Origin: Sphingobacterium faecium
GTDB taxonomy: Bacteria > Bacteroidota > Bacteroidia > Sphingobacteriales > Sphingobacteriaceae
NCBI RefSeq assembly: GCF_003054045.1
Contig: NZ_QBKH01000006.1
Span: forward strand, 62,001 to 126,000
Direction of reading: 5' to 3'
DNA: 64,000 bases
Shown: positions 42,046 through 51,360 of the stretch, in pieces
How positions within the stretch are numbered: the first letter of the stretch is position 1
Layout of the letters: every line of letters begins with the position of its first letter
Made by a program: the position numbers and the translations under genes
The notes under the pieces: generated by a model
Database searches by the model: none
Seen by the model: the letters and a program-made list of their open reading frames with translations, nothing else
Told to the model about the DNA's origin: nothing

Positions 42046-43057
42046 TTTCGATTAGAATTTTAGCTATTTCCCTTTCAATAAATTGGTTTGATAATACACT
42101 TAAAAAATCCAATTGACCAACAGGGTTAATCTCCAGGAAAACAAATTCATAATCGTTGGTTATCATAAAGTCTGCTGATCCGCTTTCCAATTTTAAGTTT
42201 TTTGCTAATCTTAATAATTTATGCTCTACATCAACTGGAAGTTTTATACTCGTAACCATTCGATCCTCTCCATAATCGTTTATTCCAGACCTTATATCAA
42301 CGGGCTGGTTCATCTCATCATAGAATGAAATCGCAGCAGCAAAGGTTTTACCTAAGATAAAGAACACCCTTATCTCACATTTTCTATCAATTTTCTTTTG
42401 GAATAATGAAGGGAAGAAAAAATGACTTTCATCTTTTAATAGGTCTTCAATAGTTGCCTCTTCGGTCCCTTGAGTAAGAAATACGTTGTTTGTTAGACAG
42501 AAGAATGAGTCTTTTATAGCTTTTGTAATATATTGATCTACTTCCAGCTTCTGTTTTATAACATCTTTGTTTGAAGTAATAATCGTTTCCGGTATAAGAA
42601 AACCAACATTTTTAGCTTCTGCTAATGTGGATAGTTTGTTTACTTCATACCCAGTTGGAATATTAATGGTACGTACTTTCTTTTCAATCTGTTCATATAC
42701 AAAGTCTATTAAGGTATTTGCTTCGGATTGTTTATAGTTAGAAAAGGAATTGTTCAACAATTCGTCATCTGGGAATGCTGCATTTTTAATTTCTGAATTT
42801 CCGAAATCTTTTACAAAAATTGAACCTCTCCTAAACCATATCAGATTGTAAATTTCCATCAAATTCAACCTTTTACCTTTGTAACTAAAAAGGAGCTGGG
42901 TATCATTGTTTTGGGAAATCACTACGGCTTCTAATAACAGAGGAATGTGGTCACTATTGATCCTGTCAAAATCAGCCCCAAAATGATCCAGCCATTGACT
43001 CACTTTATCTGCGGTGGTATCACCACTTTCGGTTATAATCAAAATCTTCTTTGCCAC
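42008..43057 (-). CDS. ATP-grasp peptide ligase (grasp-with-spasm/graspetide type)
   Basis: A 349-residue RimK/MvdD-like ATP-grasp enzyme. It starts KKILIITESGDTTADKVSQWL. ATP-grasp features include the lysine in YITKAIKDSFF, KCEIRVFFILGKTFAAAISF, SADFMITNDYEFVFLEINPVGQLDFL (metal-binding E-x-N) and a helical C-terminus. Relatives form omega-ester or amide links between Ser/Thr/Lys and Asp/Glu in a precursor; the precursor here is rich in all of these. The start overlaps the upstream 366-aa gene by 38 bases. Confidence 0.88.
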   Translation of the reverse strand: MAKKILIITESGDTTADKVSQWLDHFGADFDRINSDHIPLLLEAVVISQNNDTQLLFSYKGKRLNLMEIYNLIWFRRGSIFVKDFGNSEIKNAAFPDDELLNNSFSNYKQSEANTLIDFVYEQIEKKVRTINIPTGYEVNKLSTLAEAKNVGFLIPETIITSNKDVIKQKLEVDQYITKAIKDSFFCLTNNVFLTQGTEEATIEDLLKDESHFFFPSLFQKKIDRKCEIRVFFILGKTFAAAISFYDEMNQPVDIRSGINDYGEDRMVTSIKLPVDVEHKLLRLAKNLKLESGSADFMITNDYEFVFLEINPVGQLDFLSVLSNQFIEREIAKILIENAKEEIKYPEPS

Positions 43058-44120
43058 GGTATAAGATATATTTGATGCCTTTATCTTTTAGTATTTGTTC
43101 ATAGCTATCTTCAAAATCTGGGTCTGGAATAATTTCAACTTCAGGATAAGCAAACCCTTCGGAGCCGTAGAAAAATTCATATGAAATAATCTTAGAATGT
43201 TCATATACATCATTTAGATATAATTGTTTCCTCCGATTATTTATGGTTTTTAATAAACTGTCTTCGATCATAAATATATAGCACGATTTAGTAAATTGTA
43301 AAGAAGCTGACCCGCCAAATAATCCATACACTTTATTGCAATTCTGTTCTTTTGACCAATTAGATTGCGTATTTAAGTAATAACTGGTGCAATATCGGTC
43401 ATATAAGTAAGCTACTGATGGGGCATATAATACACCGCTAAAAACACAAGAATCTAATAATTCTTTGTTGTAATATCCCCAAGGTGAAGTGTGCCTTAAA
43501 ATAACTAACAAATCTTGAACAGCTGGATAGCCTATTGTTTTTTCCAGGTTCAACTTATTCTTAATCGCCATCCTAAGCAATTCACAAACCTCATTAAAAT
43601 TCACCGAATCGATCATTTTAACTGCTGGCAAAAGTGATTTATCCTGTGTATAAGCAATAGCTTGAGAGAGTTTCTCTGGCAAGATCCTAATTGCCTGATC
43701 TTTTATTAAAGCGTCACTAATCAGGTTGACAGCCATAAGATCTTTGGCAGGTAAGGAATCCTGATTGTTACTTTTTAAAAGGTTGATAAAAGGTAAATAT
43801 CCAGGTAATTTACCGTATCGTTCCCTTACTGATATGCCTCTGGTTCCAATTTCTTTTAATAGTTTTTTGACATAATTACTATCAGGTTGCTTTGAATGAA
43901 TAGCAGCATACAAAGCATTATTCAAATCAATAAAGTAGGCAGTTTGAAAATCTTTGAGGGCAATTTTATACATTTCATTTGCCTTATCAAAATTCCCCTG
44001 ACACACCTCGCTTGTTGCCTTTTGTGACATTAAGTAATATTGCTCTAAGTCATTTTTGGCATAGCTATTCATTGTGAATAGTAATGCAATTGAAAGTAAA
44101 AATATTTTAGGAATGTGCAT
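43020..44120 (-). CDS. secreted TPR-like accessory protein of the RiPP cluster
   Basis: The start is placed at MHIPKIFLLSIALLFTMNSYA, which gives a normal signal peptide and puts the hairpin at 44145-44180 in the untranslated gap. The 366-residue product is helical with TPR-like segments (QGNFDKANEMYKIALKDFQTAYFIDLNNALY). No catalytic motif is seen. It lies between precursor and ligase and is coupled to the ligase by overlap, so it belongs to the pathway. It may be a periplasmic chaperone, immunity protein or surface partner. Confidence 0.7.
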   Translation of the reverse strand: MHIPKIFLLSIALLFTMNSYAKNDLEQYYLMSQKATSEVCQGNFDKANEMYKIALKDFQTAYFIDLNNALYAAIHSKQPDSNYVKKLLKEIGTRGISVRERYGKLPGYLPFINLLKSNNQDSLPAKDLMAVNLISDALIKDQAIRILPEKLSQAIAYTQDKSLLPAVKMIDSVNFNEVCELLRMAIKNKLNLEKTIGYPAVQDLLVILRHTSPWGYYNKELLDSCVFSGVLYAPSVAYLYDRYCTSYYLNTQSNWSKEQNCNKVYGLFGGSASLQFTKSCYIFMIEDSLLKTINNRRKQLYLNDVYEHSKIISYEFFYGSEGFAYPEVEIIPDPDFEDSYEQILKDKGIKYILYRGKEDFDYNRKW

Positions 44121-44144
44121 TTTACATTTTTTAAATGATGAAAA

Positions 44145-44180
44145 CTCCACCACAAATTATCCGGATAATTTGTAGTGGAG
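44145..44180 (-). terminator. attenuator-type hairpin between precursor and maturation genes
   Basis: On the minus strand an 18-bp hairpin (CTCCACTACAAATTATCC against its complement, one mismatch, almost no loop) is followed by TTTTC. It lies 10 bases after the precursor stop and before the next gene, so it should partly stop transcription and favour precursor over enzymes. Confidence 0.7.
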
Positions 44181-44190
44181 ATATTATTCA

Positions 44191-44451
44191 TTATCCAACA
44201 TCTTTTAACCACTGGGCGTAGTCATCAGATTTCATATAGTTATCTAAAGTTCCCCAAGAAGCCCCTACAAGCCTTGTTTTTCCATTAGCGGTTAAATCGC
44301 CACAATAATCCCAGGAAGATCCATCAGGTAACACTTTTTTACCACCGTCTGTTCTTGTTACAGTAGTACCGCCGGTAATATGACGTGTTTGATTTTTAGA
44401 AAGTGTATCATTTTCATACTTTCCGTTCTTTAAACTTTTCAATAAAGACAT
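44191..44451 (-). CDS. RiPP precursor with double-glycine leader
   Basis: The start is placed at MSLLKSLKNGKYENDTLSK (86 aa); an upstream in-frame start would add 15 residues. The leader ends in HITGG (G27-G28), the classic C39 site, matching the C39 exporter in the same operon. The 58-residue core is rich in Thr/Ser/Lys (T29, T30, T32, T34, K38, K39, S45, S46, T54, K58, T59) and Asp (D35, D43, D48, D52, D70, D76, D77, D84), suited to ATP-grasp ester or amide cross-links. It has one cysteine, C50. It is the first gene of the cluster. The precursor role is strongly supported by context. Confidence 0.8.
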   Translation of the reverse strand: MSLLKSLKNGKYENDTLSKNQTRHITGGTTVTRTDGGKKVLPDGSSWDYCGDLTANGKTRLVGASWGTLDNYMKSDDYAQWLKDVG

Positions 44452-44813
44452 ATTGTTGATATTAGTTTGGTTTTTCTCCCCTGTCTTAAACACCAATGGG
44501 GCGATTGTTCAGCGTTTTTTCCACTGTTTATTTATTCTTAGGTCAAACTGAGGACAATGACCGCAACTATAGCTATGAGTATCTTAGGCCATACTTTGTG
44601 AAAAGTATCGCAATTGTTTAGTGAAATTGGTAGGGATTTGGGTTTATTGGTGGCCAATAGCCGTCACGCACAAGAAGGTACTAGGTTAGGTCGGTTAGTT
44701 ATATAACGCAACTCTCTACAATATAAATATGTATTAGTTGCTTGTAATCACAATATTAGATTGTTTATTTTTTAGCTCCAAAAATTTCGGCAAAAAATAT
44801 TTTAGATAAACTA

Positions 44814-44840
44814 TATCTTTGTTTTGTTAAACTAAACAAA
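44814..44840 (+). promoter_or_regulatory. promoter and operator of the XRE gene
   Basis: TATCTTTG (44814-44821) matches TAnnTTTG. It overlaps an inverted repeat TTTGTTT / AAACAAA (44818-44824, 44834-44840), which ends two bases before the ATG. The layout fits autorepression by the encoded regulator. Confidence 0.5.
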
Positions 44841-44842
44841 TT

Positions 44843-45205
44843 ATGAACATCAATCTTTTGACTGCCAGTAAGATAAAAGAATTACGTGCCAAGCATAACT
44901 TAACTGTTGAAGCAGTTGCAGGTATGCTTAAGATCTCTAAGGGCGCTTACAGTCAATTGGAAAATGGTCATACTGAAATCACTCTTTCAAGGATTGAAGC
45001 ACTTTCCCAAATCTTTAATGTTTCAATTGCTGATATAATCCCATCAAGTGTCGTAAACAATCAGACCAACAATGGCGATCACGGAATTAATGTAAGCAAT
45101 AATTCCGCGCATACTGTAAATAATTTTTACACCAATGAGGAGAGCCTCGAAAGCATAATGCAAATAATTAAGAAAGCACTTCAAGGGCAAACTGGTCAGT
45201 CGTAG
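44843..45205 (+). CDS. XRE-family helix-turn-helix regulator
   Basis: A 120-residue protein. The XRE domain is at residues 8-65 (IKELRAKHNLTVEAVAGMLKISKGAYSQLENGHTEIT), followed by an Asn-rich linker (VVNNQTNNGDHGINVSNNS) and a short C-terminal helix. It is a single gene ending at a strong terminator, with its own operator, and is probably the ICE-resident repressor of the nearby genes or the RiPP cluster. Confidence 0.88.
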   Translation: MNINLLTASKIKELRAKHNLTVEAVAGMLKISKGAYSQLENGHTEITLSRIEALSQIFNVSIADIIPSSVVNNQTNNGDHGINVSNNSAHTVNNFYTNEESLESIMQIIKKALQGQTGQS

Positions 45206-45335
45206 GAAGCATTATTTAGCTAGAACTATTAAAAAAAGAGCTTTCATTTTGAAATAGTCGATCAAAAATGAATGACGAAGGTATTTAATTAGTCTTAAGT
45301 CTCCAATAGGGGAATTCCCGTATTTTTCCATTTAA

Positions 45336-45368
45336 ACAGCAACAATAGTAATTGTTGCTGTTTTTTTA
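45336..45368 (+). terminator. Rho-independent terminator
   Basis: ACAGCAACAAT-AGTA-ATTGTTGCTGT (11-bp perfect stem) is followed by eight Ts. It terminates the XRE transcript. Confidence 0.9.
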
Positions 45369-45689
45369 TTGAAGAAGTTCAACTCTTTTTCCATTCTATT
45401 ACTGAAGTAGGAAGATGGTGAAGCAAACTAATTTTACATTTTAGCAAAAAAAATACGCCAATTTTCGCATCAATACTCATCTATTACTGTAAGTGACGTA
45501 CAGCCTTTGAAAGCCTTTGATAATAAGGGTTTTAATATATCCTATAATTTTTATGGTAACTATTTTGCAAAATTTTGCTATAGATTTTGCATAAAATCCG
45601 ATGTGCTTACTGTAAGCCCTAAGTGTCAAAGCACCCTTTCCATTCATCTCATCTTTGCATTGTGAACGATTAACACTAAATCAAAAGCA
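45369..45689. other. AT-rich intergenic region with short repeats
   Basis: No gene seen. It holds an inverted repeat CTGTA-7-TACAG (45487-45503), an immediate direct repeat AGCCTTTGA (45502-45519), and three ATTTTGC copies around 45550-45600. This is probably a regulatory region for the genes starting at 45690. Confidence 0.45.
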
Positions 45690-46139
45690 ATGGACAATTA
45701 TATTACTTATACAGAACTAATGCTGATCACTGGCGGACTTTTAATTCTATACATCATCCTAAAATTTATCAGGGGTCACTGGTTTGAATTTATGGAAATG
45801 CTAAACCAGGAAGTTGAGGTCTATGAATTGGATCTATTAGCCGATCAGCATGCTGCAGTTGCCAAGGATGGCAACTTTCTCAAAGCATTGGAGAAATTGA
45901 TCAATGATCTCCGGTTTAACATATTGGTTAAGGCAGGAAAAACGGCAACCAAAGAGCAGCTCATGGAAGCTTTTTCAGAAAAGGTTGCAAACTATGATGG
46001 GCTTCATCATCCTGCCTTCCGATATGCCCTAAACAACTACATCATTCAATATACTGAAAAAATTTGCGGGGTAAAGATCGAGGAAGAAGAGCTGGAAAAC
46101 CTGTGGAATGATTTGCCCCGCAAAACTAAAACCCTATAA
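45690..46139 (+). CDS. single-pass membrane protein, ICE-associated (149 aa)
   Basis: One N-terminal transmembrane helix (about 9-27, ELMLITGGLLILYIILKFI) is followed by a helical, acidic cytoplasmic part (LDLLADQHAAVAKDGNFLKALEKLINDL). It is probably co-transcribed with the 46147 lipoprotein gene (7-base gap). No function is known. Its place before DUF3945-topB suggests an ICE maintenance or transfer accessory protein. Confidence 0.65.
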   Translation: MDNYITYTELMLITGGLLILYIILKFIRGHWFEFMEMLNQEVEVYELDLLADQHAAVAKDGNFLKALEKLINDLRFNILVKAGKTATKEQLMEAFSEKVANYDGLHHPAFRYALNNYIIQYTEKICGVKIEEEELENLWNDLPRKTKTL

Positions 46140-46146
46140 AAAAATC

Positions 46147-47208
46147 ATGGTATTATCTACAACAAACAGACTGTGGGCCATTGCAGCAATGGCCGGTCTC
46201 CTGGGGCTAAGCTCCTGCAAAAATGAGCGGGGATTGGAACCGTTCGCAGAAAAATTGGAAATTCAAAACAAAGGTTCTGTAACGGCATCTGAAGGCACGG
46301 TTACTTTAAAACATGACTGGCTATATTTTAAAGATAAACGGTCCTTTGAAAGTACAATTGCTTCTTTGGAAAAGATGCAGGAATCCGGTGATCTGGACAA
46401 ATGGTCAAATCAGTTTAAAGGCTTTACGTCCTGGCGGTCGGCAGAGCCGGAAGAAGTGGAAGGGAAAAGCGATCAAGAATCCCGTATTGATATTCCTGAT
46501 CCGATGTTGACTACTTTATTGAGCGCAACTGGTCGGATTCAGATTGCTGATACCATATATCAACTAAGCCATGACGGTAAAGAGCCAATTCTTTATGCTG
46601 TTCCACAGATTAGTTATGCTCCCCTTATGAAAGGTGTTGGGCCGCAGCGTATTCCTACTGCGGTAGCGCATAAAGTTGGACTTCATCTGATGCCGATTTT
46701 TCCGAAATGGGAGGATAACGAAAGAGTAGTTACACCTTATCCTGTAGCGCCGATCTGTGATTATCCTAATCAACTACTTTTCCCTTGGTGGGGACAAAAA
46801 GGCGATTACATTTATAAGGATAATTTAGGAAATCAACTGGCAAAAGATAATGGACGTGAGGTTCGTATCGATTACCACCGTTGGCGAGTAGGGTTCTTAT
46901 TTTATTCTTCCATTGGAGTTCGTGTGAAAATTTATAAGCATACCCGCTTGGGAGGTTGGATGTCTACAGTCAACATGCAGGATGTGGGTTTTATGGCCTG
47001 TAGTAAAGGGTTGATCGTCATACCTGGCTTGCTCCCCGTACCATATGATGCGCAGGTTTCTGCAGGTGGTTACAATACCAATAAGCTAGAAAGAACCTTG
47101 AAATGGGCCGCGGCACCTATGCATGTGGAAGTTATTCCACATCACTTCAATTTCAATTTTGCGGTGACCTACCGCGACCAGCATATTAGCCGTTTTATCC
47201 GAGAATAA
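46147..47208 (+). CDS. putative lipoprotein, ICE-associated (353 aa)
   Basis: The start is set at MVLSTTNRLWAIAAMAGLLGLSSCKNE, which gives a proper lipobox (LSSC, Cys24); an earlier in-frame start would lie inside the preceding gene. The mature part is about 330 residues, beta-rich and Trp/Tyr-rich (YPNQLLFPWWGQKGDYIYKD; YHRWRVGFLFYSSIGVRVKIYKHTRLGGW). No family is recognised. A surface role in element spread or exclusion is conceivable but unproven. Confidence 0.75.
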   Translation: MVLSTTNRLWAIAAMAGLLGLSSCKNERGLEPFAEKLEIQNKGSVTASEGTVTLKHDWLYFKDKRSFESTIASLEKMQESGDLDKWSNQFKGFTSWRSAEPEEVEGKSDQESRIDIPDPMLTTLLSATGRIQIADTIYQLSHDGKEPILYAVPQISYAPLMKGVGPQRIPTAVAHKVGLHLMPIFPKWEDNERVVTPYPVAPICDYPNQLLFPWWGQKGDYIYKDNLGNQLAKDNGREVRIDYHRWRVGFLFYSSIGVRVKIYKHTRLGGWMSTVNMQDVGFMACSKGLIVIPGLLPVPYDAQVSAGGYNTNKLERTLKWAAAPMHVEVIPHHFNFNFAVTYRDQHISRFIRE

Positions 47209-47323
47209 TTTGTCGAAAATAAAAAGGGAGGGCGCTTGAATGTCCCGTTGATTCGGTTACAGATGTAAGCGTTCCTGCCCTTGCTATGCCTAATTGAATT
47301 TAACACAAGCTAATCATTGTGCT

Positions 47324-47617
47324 ATGAATATTAATAGAATGGAATTCATTTTTTGGATGGAGCGTATTCTGGCTCGCATTGATATTTTGAATGATAATAT
47401 CAATGATCTCCAGAAAGGAAAAGCAAGTATAGATGGTGATGAACTGTTAGATAACCAGGACCTACTACAGATGCTGAAAATCAGTAACCGTTCTCTGCAA
47501 CGTTACCGCTCATCGGGTAAATTACCCTATTACTCTATCAGCGGAAAACTCTATTATAAACTTTCGGATGTCCATCAATTTATACGCGAAAGCTTTAAGC
47601 CACAATCACCGAAGTGA
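47324..47617 (+). CDS. helix-turn-helix DNA-binding protein (HTH_17/excisionase-like)
   Basis: The start is set at the ATG (MNINRMEFIFWMERI); an upstream TTG is possible. About 97 residues: an N-terminal helix, then a MerR/excisionase-type HTH (LLDNQDLLQMLKISNRSLQRYRSSGKLPYYSISGKLYYKLSDVHQFI). Such proteins are found in Bacteroidota ICEs as excision or regulatory factors. It precedes the DUF3945-topB genes. Confidence 0.85.
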   Translation: MNINRMEFIFWMERILARIDILNDNINDLQKGKASIDGDELLDNQDLLQMLKISNRSLQRYRSSGKLPYYSISGKLYYKLSDVHQFIRESFKPQSPK

Positions 47618-47712
47618 GACAATAAAGGACAACAGCCGCCTAAAAATGCCAGTTAATCAACACCAGATGTTACTCCATTTAGTTTCGGTATCACATTTAA
47701 AACAAAATAATT

Positions 47713-49203
47713 ATGAGCCAAGAAAAAACAATCAACCAGGAAAGGCCCGAAGAACTAACAGATATCCTATTAGTTCTGGACAAGGAAAAAAAGAAAATTC
47801 AGGCAGTAAAGGGTCTGGACGAAAAAGGGAATATGGAAACCGTAAATGCCAATAAAAGTAATATTGGCAATTTCATGAAAGTGGATAGGCAAGGTAATTT
47901 ATTTTCCAACTTCTGGAAGAATTTTGTCAGTGAAATAAAGAATCCGACCAACTTTTCATTTTTCAAAATTCCTTCTCCGATTGCCATTGACGTTGCGAAG
48001 GAATTGCAGAAACAGGTTAAAAATCCTACACCGGAAGGAGAGAAACTTATGCAGCAATATGAACTTAAAGTGGATACCCCAAAGGAGCAGGTAAAAACAG
48101 ATAATCCCAAAGATCAGATAAAGACGGAGATTCCTAAAGAGAATATTGATGTAAGTTCTCAAACGCCCAAACAGGAATCAAAGAAAGATGGAAATAAATA
48201 TAAGGTGGAGGACATCGATTGGGATACTATGAACAACCTGGGGCTGAGTAAAGAGTATCTTTTACAAAAAAAATTATTGGAGCCATTGTTGAAAGGCTAC
48301 AAAACCAATGTATTGGTTCCTGTAAGTCTTAACCTGGGAGGTGCGGCTTTGCGTACCCATGCACGCATATGGTTGCAACCTGCTGAGGATGGTAAGCCCA
48401 TTGCTGCTTTCCAAGGTGTGAGAAAAGAACCTGAGTTAAAATACCCATTTTTTGGTCACAAGTTTACAGAAGAGGATAAGAAAAATCTTTTGGAGACTGG
48501 AAATATGGGAAGGGTTGTCAATCTAACCAATACTAAAAATGGTGAGATCATTCCTTCTATTGTCAGTATTGATCGATTGACCAATGAGTTAGTAGCACTC
48601 CGTACTACTAAAATGGTTATACCAGAAAAGATAAAAGGGGTAAAGTTAGAGGATTGGCAAAAGCAAACCTTGATGGAAGGTAAACCTATATATCTGGAAG
48701 GGATGACCTCTAAAAATAACAAGGAATTTGCGTCAATTGTTCAAATCAATGCTGATACGCGCAATGTACAATTCATCTTTGAACAAAAAGAGTTCAAGCA
48801 GGCGGTACCGCTGCTCGTTGAGGGTAAACAAGAACAAAAGAAACATGAAATCCCTTCCAGCTACCGCGGCCAAGAACTGGATAAAGAGCAACTTGATAAG
48901 TTAGAAAATAACCAAGCTGCTTTTATCAAGTTAGAAGATAAACAGGGAAAGCCTTACCAGGGTTATATTACATTTAATAAAGAAACTGGGAAATTCGACT
49001 TTTCATGGCCCAACCACAAAAAAGAGCAAGCAGTACCTGCTGAAGCTAATAAAACCCAGGTAGCAGTTAATTCGGAAGGTAAAACCAATGAGTCCACAAA
49101 GAAGATTAATGAACCTCTTGATTCGAAACAGAATAAGCCAAAAAACCAGAAACAGCAAGAAGCGGCAGCTGCTCCGCAAAAATCTAAAGCTCCTAAACTA
49201 TAG
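47713..49203 (+). CDS. DUF3945-domain protein
   Basis: A 496-residue soluble protein with a charged N-terminus, a Lys/Glu/Pro-rich linker (about 110-160), repeated DUF3945-type units (WQKQTLMEGKPIYLEGMTSKNNKEFASIVQINADTRNVQF; LDKEQLDKLENNQAAFIKLEDKQGKPYQGYITFN), and a Gln/Lys-rich tail. The gene lies five bases before topB, the usual partnership in Bacteroidota conjugative elements. The function is unknown, but DNA-processing support for the topoisomerase is plausible. Confidence 0.88.
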   Translation: MSQEKTINQERPEELTDILLVLDKEKKKIQAVKGLDEKGNMETVNANKSNIGNFMKVDRQGNLFSNFWKNFVSEIKNPTNFSFFKIPSPIAIDVAKELQKQVKNPTPEGEKLMQQYELKVDTPKEQVKTDNPKDQIKTEIPKENIDVSSQTPKQESKKDGNKYKVEDIDWDTMNNLGLSKEYLLQKKLLEPLLKGYKTNVLVPVSLNLGGAALRTHARIWLQPAEDGKPIAAFQGVRKEPELKYPFFGHKFTEEDKKNLLETGNMGRVVNLTNTKNGEIIPSIVSIDRLTNELVALRTTKMVIPEKIKGVKLEDWQKQTLMEGKPIYLEGMTSKNNKEFASIVQINADTRNVQFIFEQKEFKQAVPLLVEGKQEQKKHEIPSSYRGQELDKEQLDKLENNQAAFIKLEDKQGKPYQGYITFNKETGKFDFSWPNHKKEQAVPAEANKTQVAVNSEGKTNESTKKINEPLDSKQNKPKNQKQQEAAAAPQKSKAPKL

Positions 49204-49208
49204 ATATT

Positions 49209-51293
49209 ATGATAACAGTTATAGCAGAAAAACCCAGTGTAGGTAGAGAGATTGCCTCCTTCTTAGGAGCAATCGAAAAGAAAGATGGTTATCATGAAGG
49301 GAATGGATATTATGTTACTTGGGCGATAGGACATCTGGTTAGTTTAGCAATGCCAGAAGATTATGGTCTAAGAGGTTTTGACAAATCGGTCTTACCCATA
49401 TTACCTGATCCTTTTAAATTGACAGTCCGCAAGGTTAAGAAGGATAAAGATTATCATCCTGATCCTGGTGCATTAAAACAATTGAAAGTAATAGAAAAGC
49501 TTTTTCATAAATGTGATGGGATTATTGTAGCTACTGATGCCGGCCGTGAAGGGGAGCTGATATTCCGCTATATCTATAGTTATCTGGAATGCAAAAAACC
49601 TTTTGAGCGTTTATGGATCAGCTCGTTGACTGAGAAAGCTATAAAGGATGGTTTTGCCACCCTTAAATCGGGCCGTGATTTCGATGGATTGTATCATGCT
49701 GCACAGGGCAGGAGCTACGCTGATTGGCTTGTCGGTATAAACGCTACGCAGGCACTCAGTATTGCTGCCGCAAATGGTATTTATTCTTTGGGCCGTGTTC
49801 AAACGCCAACATTGGCGCTTATCTGTAAGCGCTATCTGGATCATAAAGCATTCAAGGTTGAGAAATACTATCAAATCCAATTGATCCACAATAAGGAGTT
49901 TATTGAATTTAAAAGTCTATCCAAAACTAAATGGAACGATCGAAAGCTTGCCGATGATACCTTAGGTTCTATAGCAAGAAACGGTAATACTGCTACTGTT
50001 ATTTCGGTGGTGTCGAAAACTGTAAATGAGCAGGCTCCGTTACTGTTTGACCTTACCGGATTGCAAAAGGAGGCCAATAAAAAATTGAACCTTTCTGCAG
50101 ATGAAACCTTGAAGATTGCCCAGGAACTTTACGAGAAAAAATACATTACTTATCCACGTACCGGCAGTAAATATATTCCAGAAGACATATGGTCAACTAT
50201 TCCGGATCTGGTTAGGTCCTTGCAAGATCGGGAAGTCTGTAAGACCGCAGTAGGTAAAATGAAATGGGGGCGATTCAATAAAAGGATCGTGAATGATCTG
50301 AGGGTTACTGACCATCATGGTCTATTAATCACTGGGAAAATACCTTCGGCATTAAATGCCAAAGAAAATGCGGTCTATGATATGATTGCCTTCCGTTTGC
50401 TCGAAGCCCTATCACATTCTTGCATTAAAGAGGTGACCGATATTTTACTGCAGGCATTTCATTATGAATTTGCTTTAAAAGGAAGTAAAGTAACGGAACA
50501 AGGCTGGCGCGGTATCAAAGGTAGTTTCTTAGAAGAGGATTCGGAGCCGGAACAGGAAATACCTGAACTAAAGAAAGGTGATGAACTGAAAATAATAGAC
50601 TCATCGGTTTTGGAGAAGAAAACGAAGCCACCTGTTCTGTACACTGAGGCCAACCTGCTTTCCGCTATGGAAAGTGCGGGAAAGGAAATTGAAAATGCCG
50701 ATGAACGGAAAGCCTTGCAACAGATCGGTATTGGTACGCCCGCCACTCGCGCAGCCATTATTGAAACTCTGTTTGCCCGTAATTACATCCAACGGGATAG
50801 GAAGTCTTTAATACCTACGGATAAAGGATTACAGGTTTATAGCCTGGTCTCCGATAAGAAAATCGCTGACGTGGCCATGACTGCTGAATGGGAATTGGTA
50901 TTGCAGAAGATCGAGAACAATGAGGCAGATGCTGGGTCGTTCAGAAAGGATATTGAATCCTATGCAAAAACTATTACCCAGGAATTACTTGAAATTTCTA
51001 TCGACCTGCCTCAACTTCCAAAACTGCCTTGTCCAAAATGCCAAAGCGGGGAACTGTTGATTCGGGATAAGGTTGTAAAGTGCCCTGATACTGGTTGCGG
51101 ATGGATACAGTTTCGAAATGTATGTGGAATGATGCTTAGTATTGCTGATATTGAACGGTTGGTAATTGGTGGTAGAACTGGCTTGATTAAAGGCATGAAA
51201 AGTAAGAGTGGGAAGAAATTTGATGCTTTTATTGTAATGGGTAAAGAGGGAAAGACGGCGTTTGCGTTTGAGGATAATAAGAGAAAGAAATAA
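49209..51293 (+). CDS. topB: type IA DNA topoisomerase III
   Basis: A 694-residue enzyme. The Toprim domain includes E7 (AEKPS) and the acidic TDAGREGELIFRY (109-121). The active-site tyrosine is Y315 in YITYPRTGSKYIP. Other motifs are VQTPTLALICKRY and GIGTPATRAAIIETL, followed by a C-terminal zinc-ribbon-like segment (LPCPKCQSGELL; KCPDTGCGW). It relaxes and decatenates DNA and in ICEs supports single-strand transfer or replication. Confidence 0.95.
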   Translation: MITVIAEKPSVGREIASFLGAIEKKDGYHEGNGYYVTWAIGHLVSLAMPEDYGLRGFDKSVLPILPDPFKLTVRKVKKDKDYHPDPGALKQLKVIEKLFHKCDGIIVATDAGREGELIFRYIYSYLECKKPFERLWISSLTEKAIKDGFATLKSGRDFDGLYHAAQGRSYADWLVGINATQALSIAAANGIYSLGRVQTPTLALICKRYLDHKAFKVEKYYQIQLIHNKEFIEFKSLSKTKWNDRKLADDTLGSIARNGNTATVISVVSKTVNEQAPLLFDLTGLQKEANKKLNLSADETLKIAQELYEKKYITYPRTGSKYIPEDIWSTIPDLVRSLQDREVCKTAVGKMKWGRFNKRIVNDLRVTDHHGLLITGKIPSALNAKENAVYDMIAFRLLEALSHSCIKEVTDILLQAFHYEFALKGSKVTEQGWRGIKGSFLEEDSEPEQEIPELKKGDELKIIDSSVLEKKTKPPVLYTEANLLSAMESAGKEIENADERKALQQIGIGTPATRAAIIETLFARNYIQRDRKSLIPTDKGLQVYSLVSDKKIADVAMTAEWELVLQKIENNEADAGSFRKDIESYAKTITQELLEISIDLPQLPKLPCPKCQSGELLIRDKVVKCPDTGCGWIQFRNVCGMMLSIADIERLVIGGRTGLIKGMKSKSGKKFDAFIVMGKEGKTAFAFEDNKRKK

Positions 51294-51360
51294 AAAGTAG
51301 CTGAATACTTGAGTTCCTCATTTTGGATATTATTCAAAATACTAAAAATCTAGTATCTAG

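Noticed and set aside
45540..45610. Three ATTTTGC repeats suggesting a CRISPR or iteron array
   Set aside because: Copies are only 7 bases, unevenly spaced and in AT-rich DNA, with no cas or replication gene nearby.
47568..47855. 95-codon ORF overlapping the DUF3945 gene start
   Set aside because: Shadow of the HTH and DUF3945 genes in another frame, with low-complexity basic sequence.
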